Source: an uncultured Eubacteriales bacterium (GTDB lineage Bacteria; Bacillota; Clostridia; Lachnospirales; Lachnospiraceae). From it: a stretch of DNA of 64,000 nt. Location: assembly GCA_949294665.1 (NCBI GenBank), contig CASFID010000058.1, forward strand, positions 1-64,000. The letters run 5' to 3'. The position numbers were made by a program, and so were the translations under genes. The notes under the pieces are model-generated. The model searched no databases and had not been told where the DNA came from. It saw only the letters and a program-made list of their open reading frames with translations. Positions 43,501 to 51,980 of the stretch are shown one piece after another; position 1 is the stretch's first letter, and each line of letters starts with the position of its first letter.

Positions 43501-44620
43501 GATCAACAGCAGCTTTGGATTCGAGTACGGCAGAAAGATGCTCCTCTACATTTCGGAGACGCTCCTTACAATCTTCGGGAACGCATATATCTTCCGGACA
43601 TGGGACGCGGAGTTCGTGGTACTCTTTCCCAATACGATCCAGGAAGTGTTCAACGGACGGTGCGCCCGTCTGCGCACGATGATACAGAGACGCTATCCGC
43701 GTCAGGTCAGGATCGGCTCCGTGTGGTCGGAGGGGATATTCTCTGCAAAGAATCTCGTACGTGAAGCCCAGGCTATTATGCGCAGCGAGAATGTGGACGG
43801 GAGATGTGGGAAGAGTCTGCATCCGACAGAGTACGGGTCCGGTGAAGATAAGCAGAGCGGGTTTTTAAGACAGCAGTTTGTAGCGTTCTTCCAGCCCAAG
43901 GTCGATATGAGAGACGGGCAGCTGGCGGGAGCTGAGGCTTTGGTCAGAGGCATCGATAAGGATGGAAATATCATTTCTCCCGGACAGTTTATCGAGACGC
44001 TTGAGAAAGACGGATCCATACGGGACCTCGACCTGTTCATGCTGGATCAGGTATTAAGGCAGCTGAGCGACTGGCAGGCGAAAGGGCTGCCGCTCATTAA
44101 AGTATCCGTCAATATGTCCAGGATCACTTTGTTCCATCCTACAGTGCTTGCGTCCGTGCTTGCGATCCAGAGCCGCTACCCCAATATACCGGCCGATCAG
44201 ATCGAATTGGAGATCACGGAGACTGCGGGCGATATGGAGAAAGCATCGCTCTCCTGTATTGTAGATAATTTTCGGGAATGCGGCGTCAATTTTGAACTGG
44301 ATGATTTTGGTTCCGGTTATGCCAATATATCTGTGTTCAGCAATATCAAGTTCAATACGATCAAGCTGGACAGAAGCCTTGTTAACGATATCCCCGGGAA
44401 TGCGATAAGCTGCATGCTTGTAGAGAATATCACGCAGATATGCCGGAACTTCGGAATGCAGTGCATCGCGGAGGGCGTTGAGACGCAGCAGCAGGAGCAG
44501 GCGCTCCTGAAGGCGGGATGTATATACGGCCAGGGCTTCTATTATGCAAAGCCCCTTTCGGCGACGGATTTTGAAGAGCGATATCTGAAAACGAGGATTG
44601 CCTGCGCAGAAAGGAAATAG
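40556..44620 (+). CDS. Large PAS/GAF/GGDEF/EAL cyclic-di-GMP signalling protein
   Basis: A 1354-residue soluble protein from a TTG start just after the G run. In order: a degenerate GGDEF-like domain (about 20-165, GCGEYLIF where GGDEF is expected), PAS domains (about 190-310 and 315-440), a further PAS-like and GGDEF-like stretch (about 460-760), and a GAF-like domain (about 790-930). A degenerate GGDEF follows (about 940-1090, WDAEF), then an EAL domain (about 1105-1350). The EAL residues look intact: EALVR, NMSR, ELEITE, DDFGSGYAN, IKLD, EGVE and QGFYY. It should therefore degrade cyclic-di-GMP, with the GGDEF parts sensory. No membrane segment is seen. A chemotaxis-type CheB-CheR gene follows after 34 bases. 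Confidence 0.85.
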   Translation: MRKIEEKSSPWENGLLNGKTAHEYIEQRLARMEDSDVCAMFMIDLYNPAEAGKRPGKDEEREIEKQAGEILSSMFYASDIVSRTGCGEYLIFTVWRAGRKEAEDKAARLCKALNISTKADALADVGASVGVYMAEGNGLTFEGVFGQAAAALYKAKSSGQKNYCVLTNESEVMNKKNGDRSKAVNAIPMNTLLKYLDGGAGLIEVDGKEPRLIYVSQGFYRMQGLPSDAYHLPCTLRKTGIHPDYMADYVQFLRECADRDEVSEHIHKISGNGKEWIWRHVRVARVAYPASRNPVLLELSTDISRLIETEDQLRESNDRLSVAFRQTPNVLWEVNIGARTYNIFNVDEQKCSPDTVIKDFPESFLERGIIHPESASDFRAFADDLMRGKNGGTGNFIMKDPARDCYGWVSLSYRMVADSEGTPLKAIGIQSKLPDISGIGPGLFPRRPLPEVLRHNLIVRLKVNVTSDYIDEIWIAGSDHTAWTWGKSYTEIMEKEGIQGIRLFTESEKRRLRERFDRQRLLEAYEKGDLWSSAEYRRVDDGGAVQWISDAVNLVRDPKTQSVYMFACFSECQKRHEWESRIENGISRDPWTGLYDYTTAKQISSCLIENGESRQCALSLIRFVGGSDEEIEKRSGKASDIRRFIAIALSLSLGTECITGQYRPDMVYAFFPDVGTRFDVKRRIEDAFAYVRVSMEGMPELDRIRFVAGTVTEQSDETDCEMLLFRAGYLCEMWKNSAMDTVVFPSEDEDWAWTGLRKENKEGITVRESELERPLTKEEQKAAFQCVTEMLKSVSLEASLINALHSIGSYYKAARVYILALSDDGQTVTMQQEWTEWGKQSIRYVMSGVQIGQIPLLKKCMEKELPIYTENRSSAADGDYRSSGWNFTVCPMKKKDEITGFLCVENAKKHSSEAALLNTLIPYIVGEQKRFDILADRKNNTGHDALTMLPNLSSYMDVVYSLDSDVYSSMGALSLDVPDFSSINSSFGFEYGRKMLLYISETLLTIFGNAYIFRTWDAEFVVLFPNTIQEVFNGRCARLRTMIQRRYPRQVRIGSVWSEGIFSAKNLVREAQAIMRSENVDGRCGKSLHPTEYGSGEDKQSGFLRQQFVAFFQPKVDMRDGQLAGAEALVRGIDKDGNIISPGQFIETLEKDGSIRDLDLFMLDQVLRQLSDWQAKGLPLIKVSVNMSRITLFHPTVLASVLAIQSRYPNIPADQIELEITETAGDMEKASLSCIVDNFRECGVNFELDDFGSGYANISVFSNIKFNTIKLDRSLVNDIPGNAISCMLVENITQICRNFGMQCIAEGVETQQQEQALLKAGCIYGQGFYYAKPLSATDFEERYLKTRIACAERK

Positions 44621-44654
44621 ACAGAGGACCAAGAGAACAAGGAGGTATTTTGAA

Positions 44655-47177
44655 ATGACAGAGACGAACAGCACCAGTGGAAAAGAGGAAGAAACACGAC
44701 AGGAACGTCCTCTTATCATCGGGATTGGTGCGTCTGCCGGGGGACTGGAGGCTCTCCAGCAGTTCTTCCAGCATATGCCCAGCAACAGCGGGCTGAGCTT
44801 TGTCGTAGTCCAGCATCTGTCGCCGGACTATAAGAGCCTGATGGCAGATATCCTGGGGAAACATACCATGATGACGGTCATACAGGCCGAGAATGAGATG
44901 GAAGTTGAACCGAATACAGTATATCTCATACCGCCGAAGAATAATATGACACTCAGAGACGGGAAACTGATACTGACAGAATTTGTCCAGGGGATGCTCA
45001 ACCATCCCATCGATGTATTCTTTACTTCCCTCGCACAGGAGCAGAAAGACCGGAGCATCGCGGTGGTGATGTCCGGCACAGGCTCTGACGGGACAAGCGG
45101 GATAAAAGCCGTGAAAGAAAAAGGAGGACTTGTGCTCATCCAGAGTCCGGACACAGCGAAGTTCGACGGCATGCCGAGGAGCGCGATCAACACGGGACTG
45201 GCGGATTTTATCCTCTCACCGGATGCGATCGTGGATGAGATTCTTAACTTCAGCAATTATCCGACGCTGATCCGTCCGCAGGAGCAGGAAGGTCTGCTGA
45301 CAGACGAGGAAGTATTTCCGCGGATCTATGCGATCCTTAAGAAAGCGAGCGGGATCGATTTTACCAATTACAAGAGGACGACAGTGCTGCGGCGTATCGA
45401 GCGCAGGATGGTGGTGACGCACAGCACGAACCTGGCAAAATATGTCGAGCTGCTGGGAGAAAATGTAGACGAGGCAAACATACTTGTAAAAGAGATCCTG
45501 ATCGGCGTGACCAATTTCTTCCGTGATCCGTCGTTCTTTGAGAAACTTAAGAAGAAAGTTATCTGCAATATTGTGGAGCGCAGCGGGGAGAAAGAGCCGA
45601 TCCGCGTCTGGAGCGCAGGATGCTCTACCGGGGAGGAGGCGTATTCGATCGCGATCCTCTTCCGGGAGGTGCTCGACGAACTTAACGTACACCGTGACAT
45701 CAAGATATTTGCGACAGACGTCGACGCCAAAGCTATAGAGCAGGCGGGGAAGGGCGTGTACACGGAAAGCATCATCGACGATGTCTCAAGCGAGCGTCTG
45801 GCAAAATTCTTTACAAAAAAGAATGATCAGTACACGATCTCCAAGGAGATACGCCGGATGATCATATTTGCTCCTCACAATATGCTTTCAGATCCGCCTT
45901 TTGGCAAGCTGGACCTGATATGCTGCAGAAATGTGATGATCTATTTCCAGCCTGTGCTGCAGAGAACGCTGTTTGGGATTTTCCATTCCGCGCTCAAGAA
46001 CGGAGGATATCTGTTCCTTGGCAAGAGCGAAACAGCAGGAGAATACTCGAATGTATTCGCTCCTGTGTGCAGCGCAGAAAAGATATATATACATAAAGGA
46101 GAAGGAAAAGTGGATGAGTTTACGCCGCCGTCATTTAATATACCGAATGTTCAGGCAGTATCGCCAAGGCCCACAGGTCTGTCAGACCGCGAGACCGGAG
46201 ATTACTCGCTGGAAAGTTCTTATGTACATTTTATGGAGAGCTTCCTTCCGGCATCAGTTGTTGTCAATGAAGCAAACAATGTGATCCATTTCTTTGGAAA
46301 TTATACGGACTATCTTACGATCGCCCCGGGAAAAGCTACTTTTAATTTGTTCAGTATGATCAACGATGATCTGAGCCTTGTGGCATCCACGGCGCTGAAC
46401 CGGTGCAGAGTGGAGCATATCACAGTCACGTATACGGGGATCGCCGTAGACTGTCCGGAAGGACGCAGAGATATCGATCTTATCGTAAGTCCGGTACCGG
46501 ACCGAGACAGGAAGGATACAGGACTGATCGCGGTGCTCTTTATGGAACATGTGCCGGATGATCTGGATGGAGTGACCGAGAAGTACGACGTGGACACTAC
46601 GGCTGCGAGGCGTATCTCAGATCTGGAGCAGGAGCTTCATGAGTCTCAGAATGATCTGAAATCGACGATCGGTGAGCTGGAGACGGTCAACGAGGAACTT
46701 CAGGCAGCGAACGAAGAACTTCTCACAGCGAATGAGGAACTGCAGAGTTCCAACGAAGAGCTTCAGTCTGTCAATGAAGAACTGTATACCGTGAACACAG
46801 AGTGTCAGCAGAAGCTGGACGAACTAACGACGCTTACCAACGACCTGTCAAATTTCCTGTCGTCTACAATGATCGGTATCCTCTTTGTAGACAGCAGTCT
46901 CAATATCAGGAAATTTACGGAATACATAGGAAGAGAATTTCAGCTCATGGACCACGATGTGGGACGTTCCCTGCAGATCTTCGCCCACAGTTTCCCCGAG
47001 GAGGACATTATCGAGGATGCAAAAAATGTGTTGAAAGATCTTGTGCCCATCGACCGGGAAGTGACCGCCATGAACGGAAGGTTCTATACGCTCAGGATAG
47101 CGCCGTACCGGACGACGGAAAACAGCATCCGGGGACTGGTTATCACGATCATTGACAGTCTGGGGACGAAAGCGTGA
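44655..47177 (+). CDS. CheB-CheR fusion with coiled coil and PAS domain
   Basis: From the ATG at 44655 (AAGGAGG nine bases upstream) an 840-residue protein. Residues about 18-205 are a CheB methylesterase domain with Ser27 (GASAGG), His54 (VQHLS) and Asp145 (GSDGTSG). Residues about 215-480 are a CheR methyltransferase: VWSAGCSTGEEAYSIA, FATDVDAKAI and CCRNVMIYF. A PAS-like segment follows, then a long coiled coil of NEEL repeats (about 660-720) and a PAS domain to the end. Similar fusions often carry a histidine kinase; here none follows. No receptor or CheA gene is nearby, so the target is unknown. The order with the EAL gene suggests a common pathway. Confidence 0.9.
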   Translation: MTETNSTSGKEEETRQERPLIIGIGASAGGLEALQQFFQHMPSNSGLSFVVVQHLSPDYKSLMADILGKHTMMTVIQAENEMEVEPNTVYLIPPKNNMTLRDGKLILTEFVQGMLNHPIDVFFTSLAQEQKDRSIAVVMSGTGSDGTSGIKAVKEKGGLVLIQSPDTAKFDGMPRSAINTGLADFILSPDAIVDEILNFSNYPTLIRPQEQEGLLTDEEVFPRIYAILKKASGIDFTNYKRTTVLRRIERRMVVTHSTNLAKYVELLGENVDEANILVKEILIGVTNFFRDPSFFEKLKKKVICNIVERSGEKEPIRVWSAGCSTGEEAYSIAILFREVLDELNVHRDIKIFATDVDAKAIEQAGKGVYTESIIDDVSSERLAKFFTKKNDQYTISKEIRRMIIFAPHNMLSDPPFGKLDLICCRNVMIYFQPVLQRTLFGIFHSALKNGGYLFLGKSETAGEYSNVFAPVCSAEKIYIHKGEGKVDEFTPPSFNIPNVQAVSPRPTGLSDRETGDYSLESSYVHFMESFLPASVVVNEANNVIHFFGNYTDYLTIAPGKATFNLFSMINDDLSLVASTALNRCRVEHITVTYTGIAVDCPEGRRDIDLIVSPVPDRDRKDTGLIAVLFMEHVPDDLDGVTEKYDVDTTAARRISDLEQELHESQNDLKSTIGELETVNEELQAANEELLTANEELQSSNEELQSVNEELYTVNTECQQKLDELTTLTNDLSNFLSSTMIGILFVDSSLNIRKFTEYIGREFQLMDHDVGRSLQIFAHSFPEEDIIEDAKNVLKDLVPIDREVTAMNGRFYTLRIAPYRTTENSIRGLVITIIDSLGTKA

Positions 47178-47212
47178 ACATAAAAAATTCATAAAAGAGG
47201 AGAAAAAGCGTA

Positions 47213-47249
47213 AGAAGCCGGGATCCAGCAAGGATTCCGGCTTCTTTAT
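47213..47249 (+). terminator. Terminator after the CheB-CheR gene
   Basis: A 9-base stem AGAAGCCGG/CCGGCTTCT (47213-47221 with 47237-47245) followed by TTATC. Confidence 0.65.
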
Positions 47250-47273
47250 CCCCGTGCGATCCCGGCTGCGACA

Positions 47274-47302
47274 TTGACTTTTAGGGGCAAAAAAAGTATT
47301 AT
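47274..47302 (+). promoter_or_regulatory. Sigma-A promoter of cassette 2
   Basis: TTGACT (47274-47279), 17 bases, TATTAT (47297-47302). It gives the second four-gene cassette its own transcript, separate from the EAL/CheB-CheR pair. Confidence 0.7.
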
Positions 47303-47354
47303 TATATATTATTGTGACAGTATCTCAGTTTTAATATAGAAAGACAGATATCTT

Positions 47355-48116
47355 ATGAAGCATTTCAAACAGAAGACGAAGCGAAATCTGTTGCTCTGCG
47401 CGGCAGCAGCTACAGTGATCCTGCTGGCGCTGCTGATCGTCAGCGGAGTATCGGGCCTGATGGACAGCAGCGCAGATACAGGAGCGGGCGTCGAATATAT
47501 CACGCAGGAAGAAGCGGGGAGCGTTACGGAGATAGAGACGAAGATAAACCGGATGGAGCAGAGCGCTTCTGAAGGCGGCAGCGGGGACGGGCGCAGCGTA
47601 AGGGAGAGATTTACCCGTGCAGTAGTGATGGGGGATTCGATCGCCCAGGGGTTCGCCGAGTTTGACGTGCTGCCGGCCTCCAGCGTAACAGCCGAGCTTG
47701 ACGGCAGTCTGACGCGGCTGGACAGTCAGATAGAAGCGACGGACAGAATAAGCCCCGGGACGGTGTTCCTTGCTCTGGGGCTGGAGGATGTGGCCGCAAC
47801 GAACGGGGACACAGACGTATTCATCTCCGAATATACGGCGGTGCTCGATCGGATACGGCAGGAGCTTCCGGGCGTCAATGTATTTGTCAATTCGATCTTT
47901 CCGGTACAGCAGACCGCAGTCGATAATGAGCCGCTTCTCGATCAGATACCGGCATACAATGAGGCCCTGAAAGCGCTTTGCAGCAGCCGGGATATTGGTT
48001 TTATCGATAATACGGAACTCGTACAGGACCAGTATTATGATCCGGACGGTATTCATTTCAGAGCAGAGTTCTACCCGATCTGGGCGGAGCACATGGCGGA
48101 GGTGGCAGCTTTATGA
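47355..48116 (+). CDS. SGNH/GDSL-type hydrolase, membrane anchored (cassette copy 2)
   Basis: A 253-residue paralogue of the protein encoded at 35792, with one N-terminal membrane segment (about 11-32) and an SGNH domain. Seen are MGDSIAQGF with Ser95, and DGIHF with Asp231/His234. At the block III position it reads LALGLEDVA, where copy 1 has GLND: the Asn is replaced by Glu. This may weaken the oxyanion hole or change specificity. Its stop shares ATGA with the next gene, as in copy 1. No strong ribosome binding site precedes the ATG. Confidence 0.78.
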   Translation: MKHFKQKTKRNLLLCAAAATVILLALLIVSGVSGLMDSSADTGAGVEYITQEEAGSVTEIETKINRMEQSASEGGSGDGRSVRERFTRAVVMGDSIAQGFAEFDVLPASSVTAELDGSLTRLDSQIEATDRISPGTVFLALGLEDVAATNGDTDVFISEYTAVLDRIRQELPGVNVFVNSIFPVQQTAVDNEPLLDQIPAYNEALKALCSSRDIGFIDNTELVQDQYYDPDGIHFRAEFYPIWAEHMAEVAAL

Positions 48117-48598
48117 GAGGAGAAAAGAGCAGCGCAGCCCGCGTTATGAAATATATCGTATTCCTTGCTGTCATCGTATTCATCGTGTTGCTTATGCTGT
48201 ATGCAAGCAGGAGCAGCAGGCCGTTCGAGTATGTTGCGGAGGCGGTGGAGGGTTCTCTGGACACGGAGGAACTGACAGAGCAGGATGCCTCCGGATTCAG
48301 GAGGAATTACGGCCTGAATCCGGCGGATTATTCCGGTGTTATATACTATTCTTCTGAGTCCAATGTATCTGCGGAAGAAGTTCTTCTGATCCAGGTGAAC
48401 AGAGAGGATCAGATCCGACAGGTTACAGAAGCGATCCAGCGCCGGATTGAGTCAAGAAAGGACGAGTTCCGGGGATACGCGCCGGAAGAAGTAGAGCTTC
48501 TTGAAGATTCCGTGCAGAGTGTCAGAGGCACGTATATCTTTTTTGCGGTGGATTCAGAAGCCGGTGCGTATCTGAACGCCTTTAGAAGCAGTCTGTAG
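48113..48598 (+). CDS. DUF4358 protein (cassette copy 2)
   Basis: A 161-residue paralogue of the DUF4358 protein in cassette 1, with a single N-terminal membrane segment (about 14-32). The matching pattern is RNYGLNPADYSGVIYYSSESNVSAEEVLLIQV, then RGYAPEEVELLEDSV and a final AYLNAFRSSL where copy 1 ends DQAFRDSL. Function unknown. Gene order, the ATGA overlap and identical length show that the whole cassette, not single genes, was duplicated. Confidence 0.78.
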   Translation: MRGEKSSAARVMKYIVFLAVIVFIVLLMLYASRSSRPFEYVAEAVEGSLDTEELTEQDASGFRRNYGLNPADYSGVIYYSSESNVSAEEVLLIQVNREDQIRQVTEAIQRRIESRKDEFRGYAPEEVELLEDSVQSVRGTYIFFAVDSEAGAYLNAFRSSL

Positions 48599-48619
48599 TG
48601 CAACAGAGAGGGGAAACGG

Positions 48620-50029
48620 ATGTTATTTAACAGTATTACATTTTTGTTTCTGTTTCTGCCGGTCGTGCTGGCAGTTTATTATATCGTTCCATTTAAGCTG
48701 AAGAATATCGTGCTCCTGATCGCGAGTCTGCTGTTCTATGCATGGGGAGAGCCGGTCTATGTTCTCCTTCTGATCCTGTCTACACTGTTCAACTATTTCT
48801 GTGGTCTGGATATCAAGGCGAGGGAGAAGGAACCGCGCAGGGCGAGACTGAGCGTGATCTTTGCTCTGACGGGGAATCTGCTCATTCTCGGCTTTTTCAA
48901 ATATTACGCATTCCTGATCGAGACAGTCAACGCCATTCTCCCGACGGATATCCCGTACCGCGAGCTTGCTCTGCCTGTGGGCATATCATTTTACACGCTC
49001 CAGGCAATCTCCTATATCCTGGATGTGTACTGGAAGAAGGCGGAGGTTCAGAGGAATCTGCTGTGCCTTGCGCTGTATATCAGTATGTTCCCCAAACTGA
49101 TCGCGGGACCGGTCGTCCGCTATGCGGATATCGAGGACCAGCTCAGACACAGACGGCTGAGCATGGGACGGATCGGATCCGGATCCATGTATTTTATCAT
49201 TGGATTGGCCAAGAAAATACTTATCGCCGACGCGGCCGGAACTGTTTTTGCAGATATCGCGGCTATGCCGGCCGGGGAGCTGTCTGTCCTGACTGCCTGG
49301 ACAGGTGTGGTAACCTACGCGTTTCAGATTTATTTTGATTTCAGCGGTTATTCTGATATGGCGCTTGGCCTGGGGAAGATGTTCGGGTTTGAATTCCGAA
49401 AGAATTTCGATTATCCATATCTGTCCAGAAGCGTGACGGAGTTCTGGCAGCGATGGCATATTTCGCTTGGCGCGTGGTTCAGGGAGTATGTCTATATTCC
49501 CCTGGGAGGGAACCAGTGCACGGTGTCAAGAAATATCTTCAATCTGATGGCCGTCTGGCTGCTGACGGGAATGTGGCACGGAGCTGCGTGGAACTATATC
49601 GCGTGGGGCGTGTACTACGGAGCGCTCCTTGTGATAGAGAAATATGTCTGGGGCGCCCTCATGGAAGAACTGCCGAAAATCATACAGCATATCTATACCG
49701 CGATCATCGTACTCGTGGGGTGGGTGTTCTTCTTCAGTCCGAGTCTGGGATACGCGATGCGCTATCTGTTGTCCATGATCGGAGGCGGAGCGGGATTCGC
49801 AGACGCCAAGGGAGTTTTTATACTGCTGACGCACTGGCTTTTCTATGTGATCGCCGTGGCGGGCTCTTCGTCATTCGGGATCCGGCTTATAAAAGGAGCG
49901 ACAGGAGTATTCAGGAGCCAGGCGGCACAGATGGCTGCAGGAGCCGTGATATTTATCGGGATATTCCTGATATCGGTGGCGTTCCTTGTGACAGATACAG
50001 TCAACCCGTTTCTATATTTCAGATTTTAG
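48620..50029 (+). CDS. MBOAT O-acyltransferase, AlgI-like (cassette copy 2)
   Basis: A 469-residue paralogue of the acyltransferase at 37076, with the same membrane layout and the invariant His320 in LTGMWHGAAWNY. Long blocks are shared with copy 1, such as YAWGEPVY, LPVGISFYTLQ, FSGYSDMALGLGKMFGFEF and EFWQRWHISLGAWFREYVY, and both copies end in NPFLYFRF. The other regions have diverged widely, so the duplication looks old. It would deliver acyl groups to the DHHW partner encoded 12 bases downstream. Confidence 0.93.
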   Translation: MLFNSITFLFLFLPVVLAVYYIVPFKLKNIVLLIASLLFYAWGEPVYVLLLILSTLFNYFCGLDIKAREKEPRRARLSVIFALTGNLLILGFFKYYAFLIETVNAILPTDIPYRELALPVGISFYTLQAISYILDVYWKKAEVQRNLLCLALYISMFPKLIAGPVVRYADIEDQLRHRRLSMGRIGSGSMYFIIGLAKKILIADAAGTVFADIAAMPAGELSVLTAWTGVVTYAFQIYFDFSGYSDMALGLGKMFGFEFRKNFDYPYLSRSVTEFWQRWHISLGAWFREYVYIPLGGNQCTVSRNIFNLMAVWLLTGMWHGAAWNYIAWGVYYGALLVIEKYVWGALMEELPKIIQHIYTAIIVLVGWVFFFSPSLGYAMRYLLSMIGGGAGFADAKGVFILLTHWLFYVIAVAGSSSFGIRLIKGATGVFRSQAAQMAAGAVIFIGIFLISVAFLVTDTVNPFLYFRF

Positions 50030-50041
50030 GCAGGATTTATT

Positions 50042-51196
50042 ATGAAAAACAGGAAAAAGAAAGGCAGAATGGAAAGCCTCATCGGAATGATATTCATACT
50101 GCTTCTTTTCGCGGTAATGATCATAAATCTCATAATACCCGGCGGAAAGTCTGCGGCGGATGAGGACGGCGGACAGTCTGTTGGAACAAGGTTAAGCATT
50201 AACAGTATCATAAGCGGCAGCTTTATGGAGCAGTTTGAGGAGGACATGAGAGACCAGTTCACGGGGAAAAGCGCACTCTTTCGGGTGAAGGCAGCTATGG
50301 ACCGCTTCGGCGGAAGCCGCCTGGAGAACGGGGTATACATCGGAAGGGACGGCCAGCTGCTGGAGGAGATAGAAGTGCCGGACAATGAACAGCTGAGCGC
50401 TAATCTCGATGCCATAAAGAGTTATACCGAGACATATCCGGACGTATCGACTACGGTGACACTCATTCCCGACGCGGCATGTATCATGAACGGAAGTCTG
50501 CCCTCGCTGGCCGCGGTCGAAGACCAGCGGCAGCTCTTCGGAATGGTGGAGCGCGAACTCGGAGGTTCAGTGGCATGGGTGGACGCAGTGTCGGCACTGA
50601 ATGAACATGCGTCTGAAAAGTTATACTATAAGACAGACGATCACTGGACGACGCTGGGTGCGTTTTATGTATTTCAGGAAGCAGCGCCCGCGCTCGGGAT
50701 CGAGGGAGAAGTGTCGGATGACTTTGTCTCATATGCTGTTACGGACGGGTTTACCGGAACGCTTGCGGCAAGGAGCGGAGTCGGGCTGTCTGAGCGTGAA
50801 CGGATCGATATTTATGTCCCCACGGAAGGGGACGACGACGTAGTGGTCAGCTATGTGGACGAGGGAAGAAAGACGACGTCTCTGTATGATTCCTCTAAAC
50901 TGGAGACAGAAGACAAGTACAGTGTGTTTCTGGGCGGGGATACATCGCTTATCGACATAAGGACCGTATCTACCAGCGAGCGGCGTCTGCTCGTGGTGAA
51001 AGATTCTTTTGCGGACTGTTTTATTCCCTTTCTGGCGCCCTACTACCGGGAGATCGTCGTTGTGGATCCGTCCGGTTACAGCGGCACGATAGCGGATATA
51101 ATGGAAACTTACAGGATAACAGATACTCTGATCCTGTACAGCGGCAACACGTTTTTTACAGACAATACGATCAGTGGAGTGTTTACAGGTGAGTAA
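50042..51196 (+). CDS. DHHW/AlgX-like extracytoplasmic acyltransferase (cassette copy 2)
   Basis: A 384-residue paralogue of the protein at 38500, with a basic N-terminus, one membrane anchor (about 12-32) and the SGNH-like domain. The family motif reads DDHW here rather than DHHW. The two residues thought to be catalytic, Asp199 and His201, remain, and the likely nucleophile is Ser322 in VVKDSFADCF. It is 23 residues shorter than copy 1, mainly in the N-terminal tail and the acidic C-terminus. The stop overlaps the start of rluF. Confidence 0.8.
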   Translation: MKNRKKKGRMESLIGMIFILLLFAVMIINLIIPGGKSAADEDGGQSVGTRLSINSIISGSFMEQFEEDMRDQFTGKSALFRVKAAMDRFGGSRLENGVYIGRDGQLLEEIEVPDNEQLSANLDAIKSYTETYPDVSTTVTLIPDAACIMNGSLPSLAAVEDQRQLFGMVERELGGSVAWVDAVSALNEHASEKLYYKTDDHWTTLGAFYVFQEAAPALGIEGEVSDDFVSYAVTDGFTGTLAARSGVGLSERERIDIYVPTEGDDDVVVSYVDEGRKTTSLYDSSKLETEDKYSVFLGGDTSLIDIRTVSTSERRLLVVKDSFADCFIPFLAPYYREIVVVDPSGYSGTIADIMETYRITDTLILYSGNTFFTDNTISGVFTGE

Positions 51197-51935
51197 TCGG
51201 ATCAGAGAAGAGTTTTTACAGAAGAGAGAACCGGTCAGACTGAATAAATATCTGAGTGAGGCGGGCGTGTGCTCAAGAAGAGAGGCGGACCGTCTGATCG
51301 AGAAGGGGCGTGTATCCGTCGACGGGAAACCTGCTCAGACCGGGATGAAGATCATCCCCGGACAGGTAGTGCGCGTGGGGAACAGAGTCGTCTCCCGTCA
51401 GGATGAGATGGTAGTCCTGGCGGTGAACAAGCCCAGAGGGATCGTATGTACTGAGGAAAAAAGAGAGAGAGACAGTATCGTGCGTTTCCTCCGGTATCCG
51501 ATCCGCGTCACCTATGTCGGGCGGCTTGACAAAGATTCCCGCGGGCTGCTCCTGATGACGAACAACGGAGATATCATCAACCGGATGATGCGCGCGTCCA
51601 ACTGTCACGAGAAAGAATATAAGGTGACGGTGGACAGGGAGATCACGGATGATTTCCTTGAGAAGATGGCGGGCGGAGTGCATATACTGGATACGGTCAC
51701 GAGACCATGCAGGGTGGAGAAACTCGGGAAATATACATTCTCGATCACGCTGACACAGGGGCTCAACCGCCAGATACGCCGGATGTGCAGTGCGCTGGGC
51801 TATGAAGTGAAAGATCTTCTGCGGGTGAGGATCATGAATATCCGGCTGGGCAGCCTGAAAGAGGGACAGTACAGGCAGCTGACAGACGGAGAATTAGAGG
51901 AACTCTACAGCCTCATAAAGGATTCCTCCTTATAG
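51189..51935 (+). CDS. rluF: 23S rRNA pseudouridine synthase RluF
   Basis: A 248-residue enzyme. An N-terminal S4 RNA-binding domain (RLNKYLSEAGVCSRREADRLIEKGRVSVDG) is followed by the catalytic domain with the Asp in VGRLDKDSRGLLLMTNNG. RASNCHEKEYKVTVD and GLNRQIRRMCSALGYEV match the RluF branch, which modifies U2604 of 23S rRNA in E. coli. The start is probably the GTG at 51189, with GGAG upstream; a GTG at 51174 is also in frame. It overlaps the end of the DHHW gene, so part of its translation may come from cassette 2 mRNA. Confidence 0.9.
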   Translation: MSNRIREEFLQKREPVRLNKYLSEAGVCSRREADRLIEKGRVSVDGKPAQTGMKIIPGQVVRVGNRVVSRQDEMVVLAVNKPRGIVCTEEKRERDSIVRFLRYPIRVTYVGRLDKDSRGLLLMTNNGDIINRMMRASNCHEKEYKVTVDREITDDFLEKMAGGVHILDTVTRPCRVEKLGKYTFSITLTQGLNRQIRRMCSALGYEVKDLLRVRIMNIRLGSLKEGQYRQLTDGELEELYSLIKDSSL

Positions 51936-51980
51936 GCGCATGAGAGATCCCGGGAAAAAAGAGACCAGGATGGGGAAAAT

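Noticed and set aside
35792-51196. The duplicated cassette as a composite mobile element
   Set aside because: No transposase, terminal inverted repeats or long identical DNA flank the copies, and the protein copies are much diverged.
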